Under the pieces are notes generated by a model. That model saw only the letters and a list, made by a program, of their open reading frames with translations, was not told where the DNA came from and made no database searches. This document shows positions 17,554 to 25,964 of a stretch of DNA of 56,533 bases, piece after piece. Source of the stretch: CAYTNY01 sp964439215 (GTDB lineage: Bacteria > Oederibacteriota > PGYV01 > CAYTNY01); NCBI GenBank assembly GCA_964439215.1, contig CAYTNY010000002.1, forward strand, positions 1 to 56,533. Direction: 5' to 3'. A program made the translations under genes and the position numbers. Position 1 is the first letter of the stretch. Each line of letters opens with the position of its first letter.

Positions 17554-18225
17554 ATGGAACAATTCTACCTGACGGAAATTTTATCCATTGAATTGGAATT
17601 AAACAACCGTGAAAAAGAGCTGCTGAATAGCCTGCTTGAGCTTAACTTCGGAAACAGTGCGCCCGGAGAAAATGACCCGGATTCTTTTAAAAAAGACTTT
17701 ACCGGACTTTTCGGCAATGTAAAATACGAAGCTTTCAGACGGTGGTATGACAGCAAAGGCATAATATACTCCCGGCCCGAAAAAAAATGGCTGGTAAACG
17801 ATTATAATCACGAAATTGCCTTTACAGATCATATGAAAGAATTGATAAAAAAGATCACAAAGAAAAAACTCACATCCGGTGCGCCTTACCTTGCTTACAA
17901 AAACGCGGCAGAAAAAAAACTTTTCCCCCTGTTCGCAAATAAAAAAAACAGCGGCTCCAAATACACCAAAACACTTGCGGTTTTATGCCGCTGCCGGGTG
18001 AATTCTTCAAAAATAGAAAACCAGATATTTTACATTGCCGACGCGCCGCAGTCTTTAAAAAACAGATATCAGCAGGAATTCAGGCTTTTCTTTGCCGAAA
18101 AAAAATCCGCTTATAAAAAAAACCACGACCGCACCAAGTCCAAACTGAAAAACATACTAACCCCTGAACAGCAGATTTTATTTTCCCGTCTTTTTGGCTG
18201 GGACCTGCATTCGTTTCAACGTTGA
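17554..18225 (+). CDS. Unknown protein downstream of ablB
   Basis: A 223-residue basic, soluble protein without signal or membrane segments that I do not recognise. It starts with a helical, Leu/Glu-rich segment (EFYLTEILSIELELNN-like) and has a central basic block (KKITKKKL). The C-terminal part ends with FSRLFGWDLHSFQR. It begins 21 bases after ablB with GGAGG four bases before ATG 17554 (an ATG one codon earlier is too close), so it is probably part of the abl unit. A link to osmolyte synthesis is only contextual. Its last codons overlap a 26-base palindrome. Confidence 0.75.
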   Translation: MEQFYLTEILSIELELNNREKELLNSLLELNFGNSAPGENDPDSFKKDFTGLFGNVKYEAFRRWYDSKGIIYSRPEKKWLVNDYNHEIAFTDHMKELIKKITKKKLTSGAPYLAYKNAAEKKLFPLFANKKNSGSKYTKTLAVLCRCRVNSSKIENQIFYIADAPQSLKNRYQQEFRLFFAEKKSAYKKNHDRTKSKLKNILTPEQQILFSRLFGWDLHSFQR

Positions 18226-18233
18226 AACAAATG
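18208..18233. promoter_or_regulatory. 26-base palindromic operator candidate
   Basis: The halves CATTCGTTTCAAC and GTTGAAACAAATG are inverted copies with one mismatch. The site ends one base before the -35 box of the SDR promoter and overlaps the stop of the upstream gene. A dimeric TetR-like repressor would fit a palindrome of this size; no such regulator is in the window. Confidence 0.5.
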
Positions 18234-18234
18234 C

Positions 18235-18262
18235 TTGACTTTTGATTTTCATGCGTTACAAT
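18235..18262 (+). promoter_or_regulatory. Promoter of the SDR gene
   Basis: TTGACT (18235-18240) and TACAAT (18257-18262) are separated by 16 bases, 34 bases before the ATG. Confidence 0.65.
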
Positions 18263-18296
18263 ACTTCCCGTAATTACAAAAAAATGAGGTGCTGGC

Positions 18297-19013
18297 ATGA
18301 CAATGAAAGAAAAGATTGTTTTAATCACAGGTGCAAATAAGGGCATTGGCCTGGGCATGGCTGAAAAACTCGGCAAAATGGGAGCGCATATCATTATGGT
18401 ATGCAGAAACGAAGAAAAAGGCAAAAAAGCCCTTGAACATATCAAAAAAGAGAATATAAACGCATCTCTTTACATTGCGGATATAGGATCAACAGACTCA
18501 ATAGAAAAACTTCATGATGAAGTTTCAAAAGATTATGACAAAATAGACGTTCTTGTGAACAATGCGGGTGTAAGCCTCGGCGAAGGCCCGGCTACAACAG
18601 AAACAACGGATCTTGAAAAACTCAGAAAAACAATGGACATAAATTTCATCGGAACATTCTGGATGTGTAAAAAGTTCACGCATATGGTGAAAAAATCAGA
18701 CTCCGGCAGAATTATAAATTTCTCCTCCGGCCTGGGCCAGTTAACGGTTCCGAGAATGGGCGGCATGCCCGCATACAGCAGTTCCAAAACCGCGGTTAAC
18801 GCAATAACAAAAATACTTGCGGATGAATTAAAAGACACACCGGTTATAGTTGCATCTGTTGATCCGGGCTGGGTAAGAACAGACCTTGGAAGCGACGCCG
18901 CTCCTCTTTCCATAGAGGAAGGCATTGATACCCCGGTATGGCTGGCATCAGCCGATGCATCAGAAATAACAACCGGTGAAATGTACAAAGAAAGAAAGAT
19001 AATCGGCTGGTAA
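18297..19013 (+). CDS. Short-chain dehydrogenase/reductase
   Basis: A 238-residue classical SDR. The cofactor loop is TGANKGIG (near residue 11), NNAG follows the fourth strand, and the catalytic Ser and Tyr-x3-Lys lie in INFSSG and YSSSKTA. The C-terminal DPGWVRTDLG is common in carbonyl-reductase-like SDRs. CRNEEKGKKAL after strand 2 suggests NADPH preference. The substrate is unknown. It is a single gene with its own promoter and a palindromic site, so it looks individually regulated. The downstream gene is convergent. Confidence 0.93.
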   Translation: MTMKEKIVLITGANKGIGLGMAEKLGKMGAHIIMVCRNEEKGKKALEHIKKENINASLYIADIGSTDSIEKLHDEVSKDYDKIDVLVNNAGVSLGEGPATTETTDLEKLRKTMDINFIGTFWMCKKFTHMVKKSDSGRIINFSSGLGQLTVPRMGGMPAYSSSKTAVNAITKILADELKDTPVIVASVDPGWVRTDLGSDAAPLSIEEGIDTPVWLASADASEITTGEMYKERKIIGW

Positions 19014-19044
19014 GAACCGCCGGCTTGTCAGGAACACAGGATCT

Positions 19045-20652
19045 TTAAAGCATTTCCTCTAAAGCGTACTCCGACACCGCAAGTCCTATCTGGCTGCGCC
19101 CCGGTCCGTATTCTTTTTCATGTGATTCAGGCCCGCCGCCCCAGCCCTCATACCACATATATGTCTTTCCTTCATACTCCATAATTTCACCGTACCATAT
19201 ACCGCCGTCATCCCATAAACCTTTTTCAGATCTTGAAAACAGCGGATTCAGAGAACTTTTATACCAGTTTACCATATCATAAGAGAACGCCAGTCCAAAA
19301 TACGGCGGATAATCTCTGTATTTATTATCCCCCGCATACATCATATAGTAAACGCCGCCTTTTTCATAAATCCTGGGAGTTGTCACGGACATTCCGTCCC
19401 ATTCTCCGCGGTCTTCGGAATAATCAAGAACAGGCTTATCTGAATAAACAGCAAAATCACTGCCGTTATCAGAAGTGGCAAGAAATACGGAATAACCGTT
19501 CCTGTTATTGGGCCTGACAAAATAAAGATATATTATACCGTCCTTTAAAACCGCCTCCGGGGCTCTGCCCGTAAGCACAGGATTGTTTTTTATTTTCTCA
19601 AATTCATAATATCCCGCGGAAACAGCCGCACCAATAGAATCATTTCCGGCACCCAGCCCGCTGTAGTAAAGAAATGTCTGTTCTTTAAATCTTACCGCGG
19701 CAGGATCCAGAACGGCGCCGTCATCAAAACACCCTTTTTCGCCTGTATCAATTATTGGATTTCCCGCGTAATCGGCAAATGAGGAAAAATCAAACAGGAA
19801 ATCAGGCGACACCGCCATACAGATGCGGTCGGTGCCGTCTCCGCACCTGTAGTAAAAATAAATCATATGTTCTCCCATAACTATATCCGGATTCGCCGTA
19901 TGCATGCTTTTATAAGTGCCGCCCTTCACGGGAAAAACCGGATTTTTTTCTGATTTTTTCCAATACGGATTACGGAGTATCACTCTTTCACTCCGCACTG
20001 ATTCCGGCTTTTCGCGTGGAGCCACCCGGTTTTTTGCATAATTATAAAACGGTTTCATTTCGGTTATGTTCCCGATTTTTTCCGCGGCTTTAAGCCCTTC
20101 GGCAGATCCTGATTTGCCCGTAAAAATAAGGATCTCTTTCTTGACCGCAGGCATCAGTTCCCGGTGATTTTTTTCCAGAAGCAAATACATTTTTTCCGCG
20201 TACATATCATTGTTTTCAGCGGCCGCAAGCGTCATATATGCGGATATTTTTTCAGCACCGGATCCCTGCTCTGAAATCTTTTTCAGTGTTTCAAACACAG
20301 AGCCGGCGGGCCTTCTTTTTTTTGATATAAGATAAAAATACAGCAAATGCGCTTCTTTATTCCGCGCATTTTTCATTAAACTCAGGACAATTTTATCAAC
20401 ACTTTCAGAATTCATAAAAGCAAGAGCAAAAGCCGCTGTTTCTTTAAATTCTGCATTTTCCAAAAATGCCGCGGCCCCTGCCGCATTTGCAGCATCACCC
20501 AGCCGCCAGGCATCGGCAAACGCTTTTTTAACAGTATTAACATTTTTTGATTTTAAACGGTCCGCCGTGCTTTGAGTTTCTTTCACGCACCCTGCTGCCG
20601 CGGCGGCGCATAATAAAATCAGAATTATTTTTTTTCTGATTCCATAAAACAT
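19045..20652 (-). CDS. Lipoprotein with helical repeats and a glycosidase-like beta-propeller
   Basis: 535 residues. The signal peptide ends at Cys22 (AAAAGC), so it is probably lipid anchored. Residues about 30-210 are Ala-rich helical repeats like HEAT or TPR. The rest resembles the five-bladed propeller of GH43/GH32/GH130-type proteins, with repeated lines such as NPIIDTGEKGCFDDGAV, YLYFVRPNNRNGYS, and YYMMYAGDNKYRDYPPYFGLA. Whether it is an active hydrolase or a binding protein cannot be told. It starts inside the queF 3' end (28-base overlap), so it is coupled to queF without obvious functional link. Confidence 0.75.
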   Translation of the reverse strand: MFYGIRKKIILILLCAAAAAGCVKETQSTADRLKSKNVNTVKKAFADAWRLGDAANAAGAAAFLENAEFKETAAFALAFMNSESVDKIVLSLMKNARNKEAHLLYFYLISKKRRPAGSVFETLKKISEQGSGAEKISAYMTLAAAENNDMYAEKMYLLLEKNHRELMPAVKKEILIFTGKSGSAEGLKAAEKIGNITEMKPFYNYAKNRVAPREKPESVRSERVILRNPYWKKSEKNPVFPVKGGTYKSMHTANPDIVMGEHMIYFYYRCGDGTDRICMAVSPDFLFDFSSFADYAGNPIIDTGEKGCFDDGAVLDPAAVRFKEQTFLYYSGLGAGNDSIGAAVSAGYYEFEKIKNNPVLTGRAPEAVLKDGIIYLYFVRPNNRNGYSVFLATSDNGSDFAVYSDKPVLDYSEDRGEWDGMSVTTPRIYEKGGVYYMMYAGDNKYRDYPPYFGLAFSYDMVNWYKSSLNPLFSRSEKGLWDDGGIWYGEIMEYEGKTYMWYEGWGGGPESHEKEYGPGRSQIGLAVSEYALEEML

Positions 20653-21014
20653 TTTGAATCAATTCCTCCGCGGGTATTATAAATGGTTTCCACATAAAGA
20701 TATTCGGGTTCAAGCAGTTTTTCTATATCCTTAAACATCCGGTCAGTTGCCTTTTCCTGATAAATACCCACATTTCTGAAGCTTACAAAATAATATTTAA
20801 GTGATTTAAGTTCCACTATCTTTTCGCAGGGAACATAGCGGATAACCACACGCGCCGTATCCGGCAGTCCGGAAAAGGGACATACCGCTGAAAATTCCCG
20901 GGTTTTATACTCTATGGTCTGTTTCCCTCCCGTATATTTAATGGTTTCCAGCACCTTTGTATCTATGGCTCCTTCAGATTCAAATGTATATTTTCGTCCT
21001 TCCGCTTCAGGCAT
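20625..21014 (-). CDS. queF: PreQ0 reductase (NADPH-dependent 7-cyano-7-deazaguanine reductase)
   Basis: A 129-residue short (unimodular) QueF that reduces preQ0 to preQ1 for queuosine in tRNA. Cys45 in SAVCPFSG is the thioimide nucleophile, Asp52 is the acid, and VELKSLKYYFVSFRN is the NADPH/QueF motif. YNTRGGID near the end is also typical. The ATG at 21014 has AGGAGG upstream. No preQ1 riboswitch was seen in the leader. The other queuosine genes are not nearby. Confidence 0.96.
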   Translation of the reverse strand: MPEAEGRKYTFESEGAIDTKVLETIKYTGGKQTIEYKTREFSAVCPFSGLPDTARVVIRYVPCEKIVELKSLKYYFVSFRNVGIYQEKATDRMFKDIEKLLEPEYLYVETIYNTRGGIDSKCFMESEKK

Positions 21015-21119
21015 CGCATCCTCCTTGTCCGTTTTTTTTATGATATAACAATCCGCGTCATTTTCATAGATAATTTTTCATTTGCAGTCTATATTCATCT
21101 GTAAAACTTCAGGCTTTTC

Positions 21120-21148
21120 TTGATTATTTTGGATTCTTATGTTATAAG
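21120..21148 (+). promoter_or_regulatory. Probable promoter of metallophosphoesterase gene
   Basis: TTGATT (21120-21125) and TATAAG (21143-21148) have a 17-base spacer; translation starts about 43 bases later. Confidence 0.45.
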
Positions 21149-21190
21149 GTTACCTGTTAAATTTAATTTTTTTTTTAGGTGGTGGGCATT

Positions 21191-21892
21191 TTGAAAGTAC
21201 TTGTACTATCAGACGTACACGCAAATCTGGAAGCGCTGCTGGCTGTGCTTCAGATAGAATACGACAGGCTTATATTTCTCGGAGATTTTATAGATTTCGG
21301 CCCCAATCCCGCGGAATGCATACGGCTTATAAGAGAACACAGTGACATAGCCTTAAAAGGCAACCACGACCATGCCCTGGCTTATAACATGAGCTGCAAG
21401 AGTTCGGAAGAACTACGGTCCCTGTCACAGCTTATAAGAGAGGATTTCACTTCAAAAAAAGTGAATAAAGATCAGGTTAAATACCTTACATCCCTTTCCC
21501 ACAGCCGGGCCACATTCTTTAATAATTTTCATTTTTTTGCCGCGCATTCAGGCGCCAATGATATGTATTCGTATATCAACAAAGACCTTCCCGACGATGA
21601 ATTTTCAGCCTCATTTAATGATATCAAAGAGAACTTTATTTTTACGGGCCATACACACATACCTTATATACGCAAAAACAAAGACATCACTGTAATCAAC
21701 CCCGGAAGCGTGGGGCAGCCAAGGGACGGGGATCCAAGGGCATCTGCCGCAATTATAGAAAACAATGAAGCAAAAATCATCCGTATAGAATATGATGTTG
21801 AAAAAACCATTGAAAAAATAAATGAACTTATGAATATCGCAGAAGGGCCCAAAGAAAGGCTTGTCTCAATACTAAGGACCGGTAAAGTTTAA
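21191..21892 (+). CDS. YfcE/MJ0936-type metallophosphoesterase
   Basis: A calcineurin-fold phosphoesterase of 233 residues. Metal-binding blocks appear in order: LSDVHANLEAL, GDFIDFGPNP, KGNHDHA, AAHSG, and FTGHTHIPY followed by NPGSVGQPRDGDPRAS. Members act as phosphodiesterases on unknown small substrates. TTG 21191 is the preferred start, because LKVLVLSDVH is the normal N-terminus and AGGTGGTGGG lies just upstream; a GTG at 21179 is the alternative. It is a single gene, convergent with priA. Confidence 0.9.
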   Translation: MKVLVLSDVHANLEALLAVLQIEYDRLIFLGDFIDFGPNPAECIRLIREHSDIALKGNHDHALAYNMSCKSSEELRSLSQLIREDFTSKKVNKDQVKYLTSLSHSRATFFNNFHFFAAHSGANDMYSYINKDLPDDEFSASFNDIKENFIFTGHTHIPYIRKNKDITVINPGSVGQPRDGDPRASAAIIENNEAKIIRIEYDVEKTIEKINELMNIAEGPKERLVSILRTGKV

Positions 21893-21973
21893 ACGCTTAA
21901 AACCCGGGTATGATTTTCGCCCGAATCTCCAAAAGCATTATCTCTGCCTGATTATTATCATTTTTCTCTCCGA

Positions 21974-24172
21974 TTACAGAGTATTAACCGGATCCACAAT
22001 TACCGCCATATTGATGTTTCTGTGAACAGATCTTGCTTCAATAACGGTATTTCTGAGAACTGTTCTGTTTTTTCCCTTTAAAAGTATGCTGTACCTGTAA
22101 AGACCGCGCAGTTTTGCAATAGCCGCCTCGGCAGGCCCCAGCATATGAATGGAAGAAATATGATTTTTCTTTATTATATTTTTTATTGTTTCTCCTGCTG
22201 CTTCGGCGTTTTTCTGCGCTGTTTTATTATCTTTTCCGCTTATTATAAGCTGAATAAGATATGCGTAAGGCGGATAACCGGCTTCCTTCCTTATCTCGAG
22301 CTGATTTTTGTAAAAAGACTTTGAATCATACGACGATATGTATTTTATTCCTTCCGCCTCAGGATTATAAGTCTGCAGGACAACAATACCTTTTTTATCC
22401 CCCCTTCCCGTTCTGCCCGCAACCTGGAGCAGCAGCTGCAACACTCTTTCATCCGATCTGAAATCAGGAAGATTCAGAACAGAATCAATACCTATAACCC
22501 CCACAAATGTAACCTCGGGAAAATCAAAACCTTTGGCAATCATCTGTGTCCCGACCAGAATATCCACTTCCCTGTTTTTTACCGCATTATATGTATCAAA
22601 ATAATCCGCCCCTTTTCTCATTGAATCCATATCTATACGCTTTATTCTTTTGCCGGGAAAAAACTTTTCAACCGTTTCCTGCGCCCGCTGGGTGCCTGTA
22701 CCCTTATATGCCACGGCTCCACCGCATTCCGAACATACTTTCACGGGCTCTTTTTCATTGTCGCAATAGTGGCATATCAATTTCTGTTTTGTTTTATGAA
22801 AAACCATCGGTATATCACAGCTTTCACATTTTTCAACATATCCGCATTTTTTACATAGGACAAAATTGGAAAAACCTCTTCTGTTTATAAAAAGTATCGC
22901 CTGTTCATTGTTTTCAACCGTATTATTCAGTTCCGCGGCCATTGTCCCCGAAATAAACAAATTCCCTTTTCCCCAGTCCCGGATCATATCAACAACTCTT
23001 ATTTCCGGAAGCGGTCTGTTATTTACCCGCCGGGCAAGATGCAGAATTTCATATTTACCGTTTAAAGCATTATAATAAGTCTCCACACCCGGAGTTGCGC
23101 TGCCCAGAATAATTGTACAGTTCTCCAGTTTCGCCCTGTAAACAGCCACATCCCTCGCATGATACCGCGGTGTATTTTCCTGTTTATAGGAACTGTCAAA
23201 CTCCTCATCCACGACTATAAGTCCGGTATTTTCAAAAGGCGCAAAAACAGCCGAACGGGTTCCCACAACAACATCAACACTGCCGTTCTTCATCTTCATC
23301 CATTCTCCGCGTCTTTCTGCTTTTGATAAACCGCTGTGATATACCGCGGTTTTTCCGCCAAACACGCTTTTAAACCTTTCCAGAACCTGAGGAGTAAGAA
23401 ATATCTCCGGCACAAGTATAATTGATTTTTTTCCCGCGGCGGCAACTTTTTGTGCGGCTCTTAAATATATTTCAGTTTTTCCCGATCCCGTAATTCCATA
23501 CAGCAAAAACGGAAAAAAAACTCCTTTTTCTATTTCTGTATTTATCCGTTCAAGCGCCTTTTCCTGTTCATTGTTTAATCTGATATTTTCAGCCCCGGCA
23601 GTTCTGCCTGTATATGCCTGTTTTTCCTGGGATTTTTTCCCTATTTCCCGGGCATACTGCCGAATCGATACAATGCCGCAGGCTTCAAGCGCTTCAACGA
23701 TTCTTGCGCCGCCTGATATTCCTGTTTCTTTTATAATGTCGCTCAAAAAAGCTTTTTTTCCCCGCCTTTTATTAAGATAATCCACGACTTTTCTCCGGGA
23801 ATCTGTCAGTTTCATACCGGATAAATCATCCGTTAATCTTATTATTTTTTTTTCTTCAAATTTATTTAAAGCCGCAAGCATTGTCAGAAAAACAACACCG
23901 GGCGGGGCTATATAATATTCCGCGGTCCACATTCCCAGTTCTATGAGTTTTTCATTCAGAACAGGCAGAGGGTCTATCACCGAGCCAATCTGTTTTGCTT
24001 TAAATTTCATTTCGGGTTTTTCCGCATGAACCTTTACAACAAGTCCGGCCACAAGTTTTCGTCCCAGCGGCACAGTCACCCTTGAACCGCTCGCCACATT
24101 TACGGCATCATCAAAATAATATGTCAACGTTGTATTTACCGCGGAAAAAACCGCCACATCAGCGTATTTCAT
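21974..24172 (-). CDS. priA: Primosomal protein N' (replication restart helicase)
   Basis: 732 residues, the usual PriA length. It restarts stalled forks as a 3' to 5' helicase. The Walker A motif GITGSGKT is at 226-233. Walker B reads DEEF at 322-325, where nearly all PriA have DEEH. SSYKQENTPRYHARDVA follows, and eight cysteines in two zinc knots lie between CKKCGYVEKCESC and CSECGG. The helicase C motifs QVAGRTGRGDKKG and the C-terminal domain are complete. Its ATG overlaps the stop of the upstream lipoprotein gene (ATGA). Confidence 0.97.
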   Translation of the reverse strand: MKYADVAVFSAVNTTLTYYFDDAVNVASGSRVTVPLGRKLVAGLVVKVHAEKPEMKFKAKQIGSVIDPLPVLNEKLIELGMWTAEYYIAPPGVVFLTMLAALNKFEEKKIIRLTDDLSGMKLTDSRRKVVDYLNKRRGKKAFLSDIIKETGISGGARIVEALEACGIVSIRQYAREIGKKSQEKQAYTGRTAGAENIRLNNEQEKALERINTEIEKGVFFPFLLYGITGSGKTEIYLRAAQKVAAAGKKSIILVPEIFLTPQVLERFKSVFGGKTAVYHSGLSKAERRGEWMKMKNGSVDVVVGTRSAVFAPFENTGLIVVDEEFDSSYKQENTPRYHARDVAVYRAKLENCTIILGSATPGVETYYNALNGKYEILHLARRVNNRPLPEIRVVDMIRDWGKGNLFISGTMAAELNNTVENNEQAILFINRRGFSNFVLCKKCGYVEKCESCDIPMVFHKTKQKLICHYCDNEKEPVKVCSECGGAVAYKGTGTQRAQETVEKFFPGKRIKRIDMDSMRKGADYFDTYNAVKNREVDILVGTQMIAKGFDFPEVTFVGVIGIDSVLNLPDFRSDERVLQLLLQVAGRTGRGDKKGIVVLQTYNPEAEGIKYISSYDSKSFYKNQLEIRKEAGYPPYAYLIQLIISGKDNKTAQKNAEAAGETIKNIIKKNHISSIHMLGPAEAAIAKLRGLYRYSILLKGKNRTVLRNTVIEARSVHRNINMAVIVDPVNTL

Positions 24173-24918
24173 GGTTTTATTTCCACTTTCATTTCATTTT
24201 CTTTAATTCCGCCGATGCCGCGTTTTTTCATTTCCCGGCGGTATGCTTTTGTCATGTTGATTATTTTCATATCCGCGGGGATATCAAACAAGTCTTTGCG
24301 GGGAAAAAACCTTCTTTTTATTTTTATCATCCGGTATTCTTCCTTTATGCGCGGAGTGATTGCCTTTTTCCCTTTATTCATAACTTCTGCCGCATGTATA
24401 ACCGTACGAATATTCACAAGCATATCTGTTTTTTTATCACGCAGTTCCGTTACTTTTGTCTTAATATAAAAATCTTTTTTGCGTTTCAGAATATCATAGG
24501 ACCGCGTATTGCATCTGTATTTTCCGTACATTTCATCTCTGCCTTTTTCTGCCTTTTTACCGGCACTCATGCCCATATGTATAAAAATATCCTGTATAAA
24601 ACCTGCTGTTTTTTCATTTATGCTGTCGTACATGAAAACCATCCGGTTATTTTTATTTATAAGATAAATCTTTCCGTCTTTTATCATAAAATCATGAATC
24701 TCACTGCCTTTAACCCTGTAGTCCCCATTTTCATATTCTATTTCTGCTTTAACAACTTCGGTTTCACCTTCATGTTTTCTTATTATTTCCGCCTCAATAT
24801 ATGCGCGTTTATAGGGTATGCCCATATTCAAAGGATCATATACCGTATCCTTTTTACCGCATCCGGATAATACTATCAGAAAAAACACCGCCGTGAAAAT
24901 TCTTTTCATATTTTCCAC
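24169..24918 (-). CDS. Lipoprotein of unknown function
   Basis: About 249 residues with a lipoprotein signal (LSGC, Cys20 from the GTG start at 24918). The body is basic, with many Lys, Arg, Ile and Met. It reads like an outer-membrane lipoprotein carrier fold (LolA/LolB or DUF4412-like: VKAEIEYENGDYRVKG, then KIYLINKNNRMVFMYD), but this is only a resemblance. GTG 24918 has AAGGA upstream; ATG 24909, which overlaps the previous stop as ATGA, is an equal alternative. It lies between a membrane protein gene and priA with overlaps on both sides. Confidence 0.7.
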   Translation of the reverse strand: MENMKRIFTAVFFLIVLSGCGKKDTVYDPLNMGIPYKRAYIEAEIIRKHEGETEVVKAEIEYENGDYRVKGSEIHDFMIKDGKIYLINKNNRMVFMYDSINEKTAGFIQDIFIHMGMSAGKKAEKGRDEMYGKYRCNTRSYDILKRKKDFYIKTKVTELRDKKTDMLVNIRTVIHAAEVMNKGKKAITPRIKEEYRMIKIKRRFFPRKDLFDIPADMKIINMTKAYRREMKKRGIGGIKENEMKVEIKP

Positions 24919-25823
24919 TTTTTTCCTTCAAAAACATTCCGGTAATCAAACCCGCCCGTTGTTTCCCTGAAATAACTTTGTGCCGCCGCCTCAAGTTTAT
25001 CCTTGTAGACAAGATAAAAATACATGTATACAGGAATATTAAATCCCGAAAAAAGCAGCACTATACCGGAATATACGGGATAAAGCGTTTTTAATTTTGC
25101 CAGCACAGCCAGCAGCACGGTTATCATAAGCGTTATCCATAAAAAATTCATGAACTTAAAGAATCTGTGCCCGGAAATAGTTCCTATTGTTCGCACCATT
25201 ATAAAGTGCATCACAAAAGGAAAAAATATTATAAATGTGATCGGTTCAAGAAAGAATAATCTTACAGCTCCGGATATTCCGGGCAAAAAAGAAATACTGT
25301 ATAAAGGATCGTCCACAGGTATAATAAAAGCGTAATTGTCTTTTATTTTTTTCTTTGTTATCGTATCTTTTTCAAGCAGGTATACAAATGCGCCCAGTAC
25401 TTTTGCAAGAACATCCTTGTCCGAAGTATACCACCTGGAAATGAGCCTGTTCAATATGTCTTTTTCTATGCGGGAGACATATTTGGCGCCTGCCTTTTCG
25501 CGGGTCATCTTATCCGTGAATATTATCCCGGTTTTTTCCGGCGGACTGAACCATATAACAATATGCTTTCCTTCCGGATCAAGTTTTTCATAATATTCAG
25601 CCGCCCTTTTACCCGCTTCATAAGAACGCTCATCTCTGTCCGCGTATATATAAACATCTGTATCATGGTCATCTTCCAGCATTTTAGCCGCAAAAGGCAG
25701 ATAATTTATTCCTCCGGTATCCTTTGACCACCCGTAATATGAGCCGGGCAGATTTTCTATTGTCATCGCTGAAAATACCGCAAAAACCGCGGCAGCCGCA
25801 AGAATTTTTACTGTTTTATCCAT
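24906..25823 (-). CDS. Membrane protein of unknown function, TPM-like extracytoplasmic domain
   Basis: 305 residues. An N-terminal signal anchor is followed by an exported domain (about 30-165) with YIYADRDERSYEAG and HIVIWFSPPEKTGIIFTDKM, loosely like TPM domains. Then come about four membrane helices between 180 and 285 and a short cytoplasmic tail. Not firmly recognised. AGAGGAA precedes ATG 25823. It heads the group with the lipoprotein and priA, and is divergent from the MarC gene. Confidence 0.7.
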   Translation of the reverse strand: MDKTVKILAAAAVFAVFSAMTIENLPGSYYGWSKDTGGINYLPFAAKMLEDDHDTDVYIYADRDERSYEAGKRAAEYYEKLDPEGKHIVIWFSPPEKTGIIFTDKMTREKAGAKYVSRIEKDILNRLISRWYTSDKDVLAKVLGAFVYLLEKDTITKKKIKDNYAFIIPVDDPLYSISFLPGISGAVRLFFLEPITFIIFFPFVMHFIMVRTIGTISGHRFFKFMNFLWITLMITVLLAVLAKLKTLYPVYSGIVLLFSGFNIPVYMYFYLVYKDKLEAAAQSYFRETTGGFDYRNVFEGKKWKI

Positions 25824-25910
25824 TTCCTCTTCCTTTTACATTTTCTGCATTATATCAGATTTTTTTTTATTTGTAATTTTCTTTTCTCCGGACATCCGGA
25901 ATTTCGAACC

Positions 25911-25951
25911 TTGAATTTTATTTATTATGCTATATAATAAATAAAATTCAA
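25911..25951 (+). promoter_or_regulatory. Perfect 18-base inverted repeat containing the marC promoter
   Basis: Arms 25911-25928 and 25934-25951 are perfect reverse complements with a 5-base centre. The left arm starts with the -35 box TTGAAT. The -10 box TATAAT (25933-25938, 16-base spacer) covers the centre and the start of the right arm. The ribosome site GGAGG begins four bases after the repeat. It could be a large operator or, if transcription starts upstream, a leader hairpin. Confidence 0.7.
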
Positions 25952-25964
25952 AATGGAGGCTTTT

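Noticed and set aside
21015..21060. Possible preQ1 riboswitch before queF
   Set aside because: No pseudoknot-forming C-rich loop and A-rich tail pattern could be found.
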